A DNA stretch of 64,000 nt. Source: Massilia arenae. Its GTDB lineage: Bacteria > Pseudomonadota > Gammaproteobacteria > Burkholderiales > Burkholderiaceae_D. Position 1 is the stretch's first letter; every line of letters begins with the position of its first letter. The notes below the pieces were generated by a model, which had not been told where the DNA came from, ran no database searches, and saw only the letters and a program-made list of their open reading frames with translations. The position numbers were made by a program, and so were the translations under genes. Location: assembly GCF_008014745.1 (NCBI RefSeq), contig NZ_VPFD01000023.1, positions 41,126-105,125 on the forward strand, in the 5' to 3' direction. Below are positions 44,733 through 52,888 of the stretch, piece by piece.

Positions 44733-45836
44733 TTATGGCAGGGGCAGCAGGATACGGAAATCCGTCAGTCCAGGCCGGCTTTCGCACTCGATCACCCCCA
44801 GGTGCTGCTGCACGAAGGTTTGCGCCAGCGTCAGCCCGAGGCCACTCCCGCCGTCACGCCCGGATACGAGCGGATAGAAAATGCGGTCGCGGATATCGGG
44901 CGCGATGCCCGGTCCATTGTCGATGATATGCAAGTCTAATGCCAGCCCGTAACGGACCTTCGCCAAAGTGACCTGGCGCGCCACGCGGGTGCGTAAAACA
45001 ATCTCGGCGTCGCCCCGCGCCATGCGGCTGGAAAGCGCCTGGGCGGCGTTATGGGCGATGTTCAGCACCACCTGGATCAGCTGCTCGAAATCGCCGCGGA
45101 ATTCCGGAATCGAGGCGTCGTAGTCGCGCTTGATCGTCAGGCCTTGCGGGAATTCGGCCAGGATCAGGCTGCGCACCCGCTCGCACACTTCATGGATATT
45201 GACGTCCCCAACGATGTGGGGCTTGCGGTGTGGCGCCAGCAGGCGGTCGACCAGGGTCTGCAGGCGGTCGGCTTCCTTGATGATCACCTGCGTGTATTCC
45301 TGCAGCTCGAGCAGGTGGTGCGGCGGCAGCTCGAGTTCCAGCAGCTGGGCCGCGCCGCGGATGCCGCCCAGCGGGTTCTTGATCTCGTGCGCCAGGTTGC
45401 GGATGAGTTCCTTGTTGGCCTGGCTCTGGTCGAGGATGCGCTCTTCGCGGTCCAGCTTCAGCTGCTGCACGTTCTCGCGCAGCTCGATCAGGAGGGTGCC
45501 GTCGCCCAGTGCGCTGACGATGCTGTTCACGTGCAGCGGCTCGCGGTTGTTGCGCTGCAGGGTCAGGTCCTGGCGCAGGTCGGCGTACTGGTGGGCCAGC
45601 GCCTGGCCGATCAGGGCGGCCAGCTCGGCGCCGTTCTGGAACAGCTCGGGCAGGCGATGGCGCTGCAGCGACTTGAACGACAGCTCCATCAGGTTCTCGG
45701 CGGCGGCGTTCGCATACAGCACTTCACCGTCGGCGCCGGTCAGCAGCACTGCCGAGGCCAGCAGGTCGAGGCCGGCGTAGCGCGCCGGATCGCCCGCGTC
45801 GAAGGCGGGAACGTCGTTCATGGGTGGCAGGGTCAT
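44733..45836 (-). CDS. ntrB: Nitrogen regulation sensor kinase NtrB (GlnL)
   Basis: Cytosolic histidine kinase/phosphatase that phosphorylates NtrC under nitrogen limitation and is switched by PII. 367 residues. N-terminal PAS-like domain (LLTGADGEVLYANAAAENLM), H-box NLAHEIKNPLGGIRGAAQLL with His150, N-box VVLNIAHNAAQAL, G-boxes IIDNGPGIAPDIRDRIFYP and GGSGLGLTLAQTF. The start ATG overlaps the preceding DUF4124 stop as ATGA (45833-45836), which supports it and implies translational coupling. No membrane segment, as expected for NtrB. Confidence 0.96.
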   Translation of the reverse strand: MTLPPMNDVPAFDAGDPARYAGLDLLASAVLLTGADGEVLYANAAAENLMELSFKSLQRHRLPELFQNGAELAALIGQALAHQYADLRQDLTLQRNNREPLHVNSIVSALGDGTLLIELRENVQQLKLDREERILDQSQANKELIRNLAHEIKNPLGGIRGAAQLLELELPPHHLLELQEYTQVIIKEADRLQTLVDRLLAPHRKPHIVGDVNIHEVCERVRSLILAEFPQGLTIKRDYDASIPEFRGDFEQLIQVVLNIAHNAAQALSSRMARGDAEIVLRTRVARQVTLAKVRYGLALDLHIIDNGPGIAPDIRDRIFYPLVSGRDGGSGLGLTLAQTFVQQHLGVIECESRPGLTDFRILLPLP

Positions 45837-46348
45837 CTGATATTGCCGATCTCGCGCCGCAGCGCCTCGATATTGCGTTCGGTACGGCTGATCTCGTCGC
45901 GCATCGTCACCACCCGTTCCTGGTACTTGGCGTAATTACGCTCATTGCCCTGGCGCTCGGGCTCGCCGTTGTTGAACACCTTTTTCAGGTCCAGCAGCTT
46001 GCGTTCCTCGATGCGCAATTCGTCGCCCAGGATCTCGCGCCGCTCGTCGTCGCGCGCGCGCTGCACGACATTGTCCACGCGCGGGAAGCTGGACGGCGTG
46101 CTGGCAGCGGCGGGGGCCGGCGCGCTGGCCGAACCCGATCCGCCCGACGAACGGGGGGCCGGAATCGGCGCCGATGCGGCCGGCGGCGAACTGTAGCCGG
46201 TATCGATCAGCTGGCACTTGCCGACCTTGACGTCGGTGTACAGCGGGCGCCCGTTGGCGTCCGTGCAGCGGTAGATCTGGGCCTGGGCCGAGGCGCACAA
46301 CAGCAGGGCGAACATGGCCACGGCGCCGTGGAAAACGATGTTTGTCAT
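45833..46348 (-). CDS. Secreted DUF4124-domain protein
   Basis: 171-residue protein with a signal peptide (MTNIVFHGAVAMFALLLCASAQAQ). It is followed by the DUF4124 pattern IYRCTDANGRPLYTD with a second Cys in VGKCQ, then an Ala/Pro/Ser-rich linker (about residues 55-90) and a highly charged C-terminal helix likely to form a coiled coil (DDERREILGDELRIEERKL, ISRTERNIEALRREIGN). ATG 46348 is chosen because the signal peptide starts there. The function of DUF4124 is unknown. Position between glnA and ntrB, with a 4-base overlap into ntrB, means it is in the nitrogen operon, though a periplasmic protein has no obvious role there. Confidence 0.85.
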   Translation of the reverse strand: MTNIVFHGAVAMFALLLCASAQAQIYRCTDANGRPLYTDVKVGKCQLIDTGYSSPPAASAPIPAPRSSGGSGSASAPAPAAASTPSSFPRVDNVVQRARDDERREILGDELRIEERKLLDLKKVFNNGEPERQGNERNYAKYQERVVTMRDEISRTERNIEALRREIGNIR

Positions 46349-46418
46349 TCCTATCACTCGGTAGCTTGCATCGGCGGAAAGATGCATTGTAGTCGCGCCC
46401 GACTATACCCGAAGCAAC

Positions 46419-46455
46419 AAAAAACGCGGGGAAAGCCATCGCTTTCCCCGCGTTT
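46419..46455 (-). terminator. Terminator after glnA
   Basis: Perfect 15-bp stem (AAACGCGGGGAAAGC, loop of 4, complement) with a T-run in the glnA direction. It separates glnA from the DUF4124-ntrB-ntrC genes, so ntrBC read-through from glnA is probably partial. Confidence 0.92.
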
Positions 46456-46509
46456 CATGGCATCACCGTGGAGCTTGGCGATGCGTAGGCACAACAGCTT
46501 GCCAGACGA

Positions 46510-47925
46510 TTACGACGAATAGTACATGTCGAATTCGGCAGGGTGCGGGGTCATGCGCAGGCGCTGCACTTCGTTCATCTTCAGCTCGATGTAGGCATCG
46601 ATCATGCTGTCGCTGAACACGCCGCCACGGGTCAGGAACTCGCGGTCCTTGTCCAGGGCTTCCAGCGCTTCTTCGAGCGAGGCGCACACGGTCGGGATCA
46701 GCTTGTCTTCTTCTGGTGGCAGGTGGTACAGATCCTTGGTGGCGGCTTCGCCCGGGTGGATCTTGTTCTGGATGCCGTCCAGGCCGGCCATCATCAGCGC
46801 GGCGAAGCACAGGTAGACGTTGGCCAGTGGATCCGGGAAGCGGGTCTCGATGCGGCGGCCTTTCGGGTTCGCCACGTGCGGGATGCGGATCGAGGCCGAG
46901 CGGTTACGCGCCGAGTAGGCCAGCTTGACCGGGGCTTCGTAGCCCGGCACCAGGCGCTTGTACGAGTTGGTGCCCGGGTTGGTGATCGCGTTCAGTGCGC
47001 GCGCGTGCTTGATGATGCCGCCGATGTAGAACAGTGCGGTTTCCGACAGGCCGGCATAGCCGTCGCCAGCGAACAAGTTCTTGCCGTCTTTCCAGATCGA
47101 CTGGTGCACGTGCATGCCCGAGCCGTTGTCGCCGTTGATCGGCTTCGGCATGAAGGTCGCGGTCTTGCCGTAGCTGTGGGCCACGTTCCAGATCACGTAT
47201 TTCATGTTCTGGGTCCAGTCGGCGCGCTCGACCAGGGTCGAGAACTTGGTGCCGATCTCATTCTGGCCGGCGCCGGCCACTTCGTGGTGGTGCACTTCGA
47301 CCGGGATGCCCATCGATTCGAGGATCAGCGACATTTCCGAGCGCATGTCCTGGAACGAATCAACCGGTGGCACTGGGAAGTAACCGCCCTTGACGGTCGG
47401 ACGGTGGCCGCTGTTGCCGCCTTCGATTTCCTTGTCGGTCGACCACGACGATTCGTCCGAATCGATCTTGACGAAGCAGCCCGACATGTCGATCTTCCAG
47501 CGGATCGAGTCGAAGATGAAGAATTCAGGCTCCGGGCCGAAGTAGGCGGTGTCGCCGATGCCCGACGATTTCAGGTAGGCTTCGGCGCGCTTGGCGATCG
47601 AGCGCGGATCGCGGTCGTAGCCCTTGCCGTCCGACGGTTCGATGACGTCGCACTGCATGAACAGCGTGGTCTCTTCCATGAACGGGTCGAGGTTGGCGGT
47701 GTTCGGGTCTGGCAGCAGGAGCATGTCCGAGGCTTCGATACCTTTCCAGCCGGCGATCGACGAACCGTCGAAGGCGTGGCCGGATTCGAATTTGTCCAGG
47801 TCGAAGTGCGACACCGGGACCGTGACGTGCTGTTCCTTGCCGCGGGTATCGGCGAAGCGTAAATCAACGAATTTGACTTCGTTGTCCTTGACCAGTTGCA
47901 TTACATCTGCGGCGGACTTTGCCAT
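46510..47925 (-). CDS. glnA: Glutamine synthetase, type I
   Basis: ATP-dependent ligase making glutamine from glutamate and ammonia; forms dodecamers in the cytosol. 471 residues, family standard. Visible: FDGSSIAGW; metal-binding FGPEPEFFIFD; VEVHHHEVAGAGQNEI; the ATP-binding KPINGDNGSGMHVHQSI; NPGTNSYKRLVPGYEAP; and RIPHVANPKGRRIETRFPDP. The adenylylation site Tyr400 in KDLYHLPPEE is present, matching glnE in this window. The ATG follows AGGAG. Upstream lie a sigma-54 promoter and NtrC-type inverted repeats. Downstream come a strong terminator and then DUF4124-ntrB-ntrC. Confidence 0.98.
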   Translation of the reverse strand: MAKSAADVMQLVKDNEVKFVDLRFADTRGKEQHVTVPVSHFDLDKFESGHAFDGSSIAGWKGIEASDMLLLPDPNTANLDPFMEETTLFMQCDVIEPSDGKGYDRDPRSIAKRAEAYLKSSGIGDTAYFGPEPEFFIFDSIRWKIDMSGCFVKIDSDESSWSTDKEIEGGNSGHRPTVKGGYFPVPPVDSFQDMRSEMSLILESMGIPVEVHHHEVAGAGQNEIGTKFSTLVERADWTQNMKYVIWNVAHSYGKTATFMPKPINGDNGSGMHVHQSIWKDGKNLFAGDGYAGLSETALFYIGGIIKHARALNAITNPGTNSYKRLVPGYEAPVKLAYSARNRSASIRIPHVANPKGRRIETRFPDPLANVYLCFAALMMAGLDGIQNKIHPGEAATKDLYHLPPEEDKLIPTVCASLEEALEALDKDREFLTRGGVFSDSMIDAYIELKMNEVQRLRMTPHPAEFDMYYSS

Positions 47926-47988
47926 TCGGAATCTCCTAATTGAAAAAAGGAAGTCGGGTCATGAGAACCGACAACTTGCATCATGTTG

Positions 47989-48005
47989 AAGCACGAAGTA
48001 TGCCA
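47989..48005 (-). promoter_or_regulatory. Sigma-54 promoter of glnA
   Basis: Minus-strand TGGCATACTTCGTGCTT: GG and GC separated by ten bases, close to the TGGCAC-N5-TTGC consensus. Transcription would start near 47980, about 55 nt before the glnA ATG. Confidence 0.75.
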
Positions 48006-48035
48006 ACTTGGTGACACCCCACGTGCCCAGTTAAT

Positions 48036-48051
48036 TGCATGAGGACATGCA
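48036..48051 (-). promoter_or_regulatory. Inverted repeat between sigma-54 promoter and NtrC site
   Basis: TGCATG-AGGA-CATGCA, a perfect 6-4-6 inverted repeat. It has NtrC-like TGCA ends but not the full consensus; possibly a weak second activator site. Confidence 0.4.
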
Positions 48052-48125
48052 CAAATCGTTCTTGGGGGACGGGCCAGTTTACCCATAAAATCGCGTCGAT
48101 CGGCAGGCTTGTCGAAAGATTTACA

Positions 48126-48154
48126 GTGCATGCCGAATGCACCAATCAAGTGCA
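48126..48154 (-). promoter_or_regulatory. NtrC-binding site(s) upstream of glnA
   Basis: TGCACCAATCAAGTGCA at 48138-48154 matches the NtrC consensus (TGCACCA-N3-TGGTGCA) at 15 of its 17 positions including the free spacer. An overlapping repeat GTGCAT-N5-ATGCAC lies at 48126-48142. Their centres are about 155-165 bases upstream of the expected start, suitable for enhancer action. The sites also lie upstream of the divergent rhodanese gene. Confidence 0.72.
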
Positions 48155-48242
48155 AACATGCGCCAACGCACCATTTAAGAGCAGGATACACTGATCCACG
48201 ATGGTGCAGCGCCTTTGGATGCCCAAAAACGGACCGGACATT

Positions 48243-48698
48243 ATGACGACAGAAAACATTCTCGAGGCTGCGCGCCAGCGTGGCGCAGGCCAGCCCTATG
48301 CCGGTGCGGTGACGCCGCAAGAGGCGTTCGAGCTGCTCAGGAGCAGCCCGAAGGTCAAGCTGGTGGACGTGCGCACCAATGCCGAACGCGACTGGGTGGG
48401 CCGGGTTGCCATTCCCGACGCCCAGCATGCGGCGGTGCAGTGGGCGACCTATCCGGGCGGCGTGCCGAACCCGGACTTCGGCGCTCAGTTGGAAAAAGTC
48501 GCCAAGCCGGATGACATCCTCCTGTTCCTGTGCCGCTCGGGCGTGCGCTCGCGCCATAGCGCCCGCGTGGCGACCGAACTCGGTTATGCGAATGCCTTCG
48601 ACATCCTCGAGGGTTTCGAGGGGGACAAGGATGGCGAAGGTCATCGCAAGACGCTCGGCGGCTGGTGCAAGGCGGGATTGCCGTGGGTGGGTGCATGA
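48243..48698 (+). CDS. Rhodanese-like domain protein
   Basis: 151-residue single-domain sulfurtransferase-like protein. ATG 48243 (MTTENILEAARQRG) is used because the family has a short N-terminal helix before the domain; the preceding bases ACCGGAC are a poor ribosome site. Visible: VTPQEAFELL, LVDVRTNAERDWVGRV (CH2-type A motif), and the active-site loop LFLCRSGVRSRHSA with Cys97, which keeps the Cys and Arg needed for persulfide chemistry. The physiological sulfur donor and acceptor are unknown. The next gene starts inside its stop (ATGA), so the two are translated together. It is divergent from glnA and shares its upstream region. Confidence 0.92.
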   Translation: MTTENILEAARQRGAGQPYAGAVTPQEAFELLRSSPKVKLVDVRTNAERDWVGRVAIPDAQHAAVQWATYPGGVPNPDFGAQLEKVAKPDDILLFLCRSGVRSRHSARVATELGYANAFDILEGFEGDKDGEGHRKTLGGWCKAGLPWVGA

Positions 48699-49450
48699 AC
48701 GCGCAGGTGGAAGAAGGGGCAGACAACCCCATCGAACGCCTGGTGGCGGCGCGCGAACTGGCCGACCAGGGGCAGTACGACGCCGCGCTGCAAGAGCTGA
48801 CCTGGTTCCACGAGCATGCGCTGGAACAGGATCCGTCGCTGGCCGGCGTACGCCGTTCGTATGCGCTGGCCGATTGGGCCGTGCTGGCCGAGGCCTATCC
48901 GCCGGCGGAAGCGGCGCTCGAGGCGGTGCGCGAGCGCAGCACCGCCCTGCTGCTGGCCGGCCAGGGTAACCGCGACCACCTGCTCGACGTGGTCTCGATC
49001 GACCACGCGCGCGACCAGCCGGTGCGCACGCGCGACCTGTTCCTTCAACTGGAAACCGTGGCGCCGGCGCTGGCTGCGTCCTGCATCCGGGTCGTGCTGC
49101 CGCAGGTGATCGCCGCCGGCGACGCCGAACTGGCCGAACGCCTGATGCCGAACCCGGAAGAAAACATCCGCCAGCATGCCGACTACCTGATGGACGCCTT
49201 CCGCGAGCGCCGCAAGCGTTTTACCGCCGCGCCCAGCATCCCGGCCGAGATCCACAACTATGTGCAGGACGTGAACGCGATCCTGGACGTGCTGGCGGCG
49301 CGCGGCCGGCACGCCGACGTGAATCGCCTGCGCCAGCTGGCGGCCGACGCGATTCCCGCCACCACCCTGCGCCGCGAGGTGCGCGCCGCCCTCGTTCCCG
49401 GCGCGCCGGCGTGGTACGAGCGCGGCGTCCCGCGCCGTCGCAACGCGTAG
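48695..49450 (+). CDS. Hypothetical helical-repeat (TPR-like) protein
   Basis: 251-residue protein I do not recognise as a named family. The start ATG 48695 overlaps the rhodanese stop as ATGA, which is preferred over a GTG ten codons earlier. No signal peptide or membrane segment. The N-terminal third (LVAARELADQGQYDAALQEL, followed by a second helix pair with DWAVLAEAYPPAEAALEAV) looks like TPR helices. The rest is Ala/Leu/Arg-rich and mainly helical. By context it is a partner of the rhodanese protein, perhaps as a scaffold; this is inference. Confidence 0.8.
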   Translation: MNAQVEEGADNPIERLVAARELADQGQYDAALQELTWFHEHALEQDPSLAGVRRSYALADWAVLAEAYPPAEAALEAVRERSTALLLAGQGNRDHLLDVVSIDHARDQPVRTRDLFLQLETVAPALAASCIRVVLPQVIAAGDAELAERLMPNPEENIRQHADYLMDAFRERRKRFTAAPSIPAEIHNYVQDVNAILDVLAARGRHADVNRLRQLAADAIPATTLRREVRAALVPGAPAWYERGVPRRRNA

Positions 49451-49454
49451 GCGT

Positions 49455-51401
49455 TTACGGCATCACCATCAGCTGAAGTCCCGAGGCCGTGCCCGGCGCG
49501 CGATACACGCGCTGGGTCGCCTTCCTGAAGTCTTCCGGCCTCGCATCGGGAATGCGCATGAAGGTCTGCGGATTCAGGTCGATCAGCGGGAACCAGGAGC
49601 TCTGCACCTGCACCATGATGCGGTGGCCGCGGCGGAAGGTGTGGTTCACCGCCCCCAGCTCGTAATCGATCGCTGTCACCGTGCCGGGCACGAAGGGCTC
49701 CGGCTTCTCATAGCTGTTGCGGAACTTGCCGCGCAGCGGATTACCGCGCACCAGTTGCTGGAAGCCGCTCAGCTTCAGGGCCGGCGGTCCGACGTCGCTG
49801 CCCGCGCGCGGCGCCGCCGGCGTCGGATAGTCGCTTGGATAGACGTCGATCAGCTTCACCACCCAGTCCGCATCGGTGCCGGTGGTCGACACGAACAGTT
49901 TCGGCAGCACGGGCCCGGCCACCGTCACGTCTTCTTCCAGCACCTCGCTCTGGTACACCAGCACGTCGGGCCGGGTCGCGGCGAAGCGCTGGTCGGACAC
50001 CATGTATTCGCGCGGCACGCCTTGCGCGGGGTAGCCGATGTAGGGCACCGGGCGCTTCGGATCGGCGATATATTCGTCGTAGCCTCCCGTGCCCGCGGCC
50101 GGCTGCTGCCAGGTCAGGCTGCCGTTGGCGTTGAAGTACAGGGTGCGCGCCTGGGCCGGCTTCGGCGGCCAGGCGTCGTAGCTGCGCCAGACATTGGTGC
50201 CGGTCTCGAACATGGTGACCGGCGCCAGCTCCGTGGCCGGCTTGATGCCTTTCAGGTGCTGCTCGAAGAACGGGAACTGGATGTTGCGCCTGAAGTAATC
50301 GCTGGTGTTGGCGTCGAAGCGCACGTGACCGAGGCGCGCGCCGTCGCCGCGCATCCAGCCGCCATGCACCCATGGGCCCACCACCAGCTTGTTCACCGCG
50401 GCCGGATTGTGGCGCTTGACCGCATCGTGAACGGTGAACGGACCCTGGAAATCCTCAGCATCGAACCAGCCGCCCACGGTCAGCATCGCCGCCTTGACGT
50501 TCTTCAAGTGCGGGCCGATGGCGCGCGAGCGCCAGAAGTCGTCATAGGTGTCGTGCTCGATGTTCGGCATGAACAGCTCGCGCTGGCGCTCGCTCATCGT
50601 GCCCGCAATCGCGCCCAGAGTCAGGTGCTTGAGGAAGAAATCGTAGCCGTCGGCCTCGTCGTAGTCGAAGCCGCCGCCCGAGGCCGACTTGGGCGAGGGA
50701 TTCGGCGCCGCGACGAAGGACGAATAGAAGTCGAAGTTGGCGGCCAGCTTGAACGCGCCACCGTGGTAGGAATCGTCGCCCATATACAGGTCGGCGATCG
50801 GTGCCTGCGGCGAGGCGGCCCTGATCGCGGGATGCGAATCGATCACGCTGGCGGCGGCGTAGAAGCCGGGATAGCTGATGCCCCAGATGCCGACCTTGCC
50901 GTTATTGTTCGGGACGTTCTTCAACAGCCAGGCCACGGTATCGTGCATGTCCTGGGCTTCGACGCCCTCCCCCTTGCCCAGCGCCGGCTTGGCGTGCGGC
51001 GTCATCTCCTGCCACACGCCCTCGGACATGTGGCGGCCGCGCACGTCCTGGACCACGAAGATATAGCCGGCGTCTTCGAACTCGCGCGAGGGTCCGAGCG
51101 ATTCGGGCATCCAGTCCACGCCGTAGCGCAGCTCTCCTTCGGCGCGCACGCCGGCACTGTACGGCGTGCGCTGCATCAGGAAGGGATAGGCGCGCGAGCT
51201 GTCCTTCGGCACGTAGACCGCGGTGAACAGGCGCGCGCCGTCGCGCATCGGGATCCGGTATTCGTACTTGGTATAGGCTTCGCGCGTCGAACGCTTGGCG
51301 GAGGCGCCATCGGGCGCGGCCTGCATGCCGGCGGCAAAGGCCGGGGAAGAAGCGGCGAACAGGAGACCAAGAACAAGAGCGGACAGCGGACGGCGAATCA
51401 T
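49455..51401 (-). CDS. CocE/NonD-family hydrolase (X-Pro dipeptidyl-peptidase S15-like), secreted
   Basis: 648-residue alpha/beta hydrolase. ATG 51401 (MIRRPLSALVLGLLFAASS) follows AAGGAAG and begins a signal peptide ending AFAAG. The upstream extension of the frame lacks both. The catalytic domain shows the family pattern: MRDGARLFTAVYVPKD, QDVRGRHMSEGVW, nucleophile motif GIWGISYPGFYAA (Ser about 176), and VVGPWVHGGW. The C-terminal jelly-roll domain has VSTTGTDADWVVKLIDVYP and NHTFRRGHRIMVQVQSSWFP. Homologues hydrolyse cocaine esters, glutaryl-7-ACA or peptides with proline in position two, so the substrate cannot be named. It stands alone, two bases past the convergent hypothetical gene's stop. 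Confidence 0.92.
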   Translation of the reverse strand: MIRRPLSALVLGLLFAASSPAFAAGMQAAPDGASAKRSTREAYTKYEYRIPMRDGARLFTAVYVPKDSSRAYPFLMQRTPYSAGVRAEGELRYGVDWMPESLGPSREFEDAGYIFVVQDVRGRHMSEGVWQEMTPHAKPALGKGEGVEAQDMHDTVAWLLKNVPNNNGKVGIWGISYPGFYAAASVIDSHPAIRAASPQAPIADLYMGDDSYHGGAFKLAANFDFYSSFVAAPNPSPKSASGGGFDYDEADGYDFFLKHLTLGAIAGTMSERQRELFMPNIEHDTYDDFWRSRAIGPHLKNVKAAMLTVGGWFDAEDFQGPFTVHDAVKRHNPAAVNKLVVGPWVHGGWMRGDGARLGHVRFDANTSDYFRRNIQFPFFEQHLKGIKPATELAPVTMFETGTNVWRSYDAWPPKPAQARTLYFNANGSLTWQQPAAGTGGYDEYIADPKRPVPYIGYPAQGVPREYMVSDQRFAATRPDVLVYQSEVLEEDVTVAGPVLPKLFVSTTGTDADWVVKLIDVYPSDYPTPAAPRAGSDVGPPALKLSGFQQLVRGNPLRGKFRNSYEKPEPFVPGTVTAIDYELGAVNHTFRRGHRIMVQVQSSWFPLIDLNPQTFMRIPDARPEDFRKATQRVYRAPGTASGLQLMVMP

Positions 51402-51460
51402 GACTTCCTTCGAGTGAGAACACTGGGGGCGCCAGTGTAATCGCAATCAGGCGCCAACGA

Positions 51461-52888
51461 TTACTTTGCCAGAGGCGACGCCGCCGCTTCCTCTTCCTGC
51501 ACGCCGCGGATCCGCTCGCGCACCAGGTGGATGTGGCTGCGCAGGCGATACAGTTCGTCGGCATAGGCCAGCGGCACCGAGATGTGGTTGACCCGGTCCT
51601 CGAGCCCGTCCAGGCGCCGCAGCAAGTCCTTGCGCACCGTGTCGACCGGCTCGAGCCCGGCGTCTTCCAGCGCCTGTTCGATCGCGCGCAGCTCGCCGTA
51701 CCAGCGGTAGACGCGCGAGCGCACGCGCCACACGTAAATCGGCGGCACGATCTTCGACAGCGGAATCAGCAAAGCGGTAAGCGCCACCACCACCACCCAC
51801 AGGCGCTCGGCCAGGTTGGCCAGCCAGAAGCTCATATAGCGCTGCATGAAGGGCGGGCCGTCGCGGTAGTAGCGCGCGGCTTCCGGCGCCACCGGGATCT
51901 CGGTGTACTTCGGCGATGGGAACTGGCCCTGCTGCTGGAACCAGCCGGCCCCGCCGTGGATGTTGGTCGCAGCCTTGACCAGCAGCCCCACCAGGGCCGG
52001 ATGGATTTCCTCGCGCGCCACCAGGGTCGCGGTCGGCGCGATCAGGTGGTAGTCCTGGGCCGGGATATTGCGGCCCAGGTCGACGATCCCGCGCGGCAGC
52101 ACCACGTGGGTCAGGAAAGGCAGGCGCCGCGTATAGGCCTCGGCCTGGGCGAAGTCGAACAGCCGGATGCCGGGCGTCTGCAGCAGCATCTGGATCAGCG
52201 GCGCTTCCGGCGCCGAAGAAAATACCAGGCCGTCGATGCGGCCGGCCAGCAGCTCCACCGTGGCCGGCGTATTGGCCAGGTCGCCGAGCTGCAGTTCCGT
52301 CGGCGCGATGCCGTTGGCGTCGAGCACCTGGCGCAGCAGACGCGGCACGCCGGTGCCTTCCGGCCCCAGGTTGATGCGCTTGCCGCGCAGGTCGGTCAGC
52401 TTCGAAATATTCGCCTCTGCGCGCAGGAACAACCACACCGGCTCGGTGAACAGGCTGCCCAGCGACACCAGTTCCTGGCGTTCGGCGGCGTCGCCATCTG
52501 CCGCATTCATGGTGTCGCCGTCGGTCGAGCCGCTCTGCACGAAGGCGACGTCGGCCTCGCCCGCCAGCAGGCGTTCCAGGTTGTCGCGCGAGCCGAGCGT
52601 CGGCTGCAAGGTCACCTTGATGTCGTCGCGCGCGAGCAGGTTGGCGTACTGCTTGCCGAAGGTCTCGTAGGCGGAATTCTCCTGGCCGGTGGCCAGGCGC
52701 AGGCTGCGCGGCGGCGCCGGGTCGACCCACCAATAGGCCAGCAGCAGGGCCGCCGCCACCATCAGGATGGTGGGGCCGGAGGCCACCACCAGGTCGCGCA
52801 GTGAGACGATGGAAAAATTCTGCAGCCGCGCGCGCAAGCCCTTGCCCGGCGCGCCGCCGCCCTCGCCCGCCGGCTTCAACGCACGCAC
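51461..52888 (-). CDS. TAXI-family TRAP solute receptor with membrane anchors
   Basis: 475-residue protein with the TAXI (TRAP-associated extracytoplasmic immunogenic) fold. N-terminal membrane helix at about residues 34-52, then the binding domain beginning SLRLATGQENSAYETFGKQYA, with VAFVQSGSTDGD, LRGKRINLGPEGTGVP, and FSSAPEAPLIQ. A second membrane helix (LWVVVVALTALLIPLS, about 365-385) is followed by a cytoplasmic helical tail (RAIEQALEDAGLEPVD...). Ordinary TAXI receptors are soluble; the two-helix form with a cytoplasmic tail suggests a membrane-tethered sensor or receptor rather than a shuttle, and no TRAP permease gene is adjacent. It overlaps the upstream PBP gene by 13 bases, indicating coupling. 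Confidence 0.88.
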   Translation of the reverse strand: MRALKPAGEGGGAPGKGLRARLQNFSIVSLRDLVVASGPTILMVAAALLLAYWWVDPAPPRSLRLATGQENSAYETFGKQYANLLARDDIKVTLQPTLGSRDNLERLLAGEADVAFVQSGSTDGDTMNAADGDAAERQELVSLGSLFTEPVWLFLRAEANISKLTDLRGKRINLGPEGTGVPRLLRQVLDANGIAPTELQLGDLANTPATVELLAGRIDGLVFSSAPEAPLIQMLLQTPGIRLFDFAQAEAYTRRLPFLTHVVLPRGIVDLGRNIPAQDYHLIAPTATLVAREEIHPALVGLLVKAATNIHGGAGWFQQQGQFPSPKYTEIPVAPEAARYYRDGPPFMQRYMSFWLANLAERLWVVVVALTALLIPLSKIVPPIYVWRVRSRVYRWYGELRAIEQALEDAGLEPVDTVRKDLLRRLDGLEDRVNHISVPLAYADELYRLRSHIHLVRERIRGVQEEEAAASPLAK

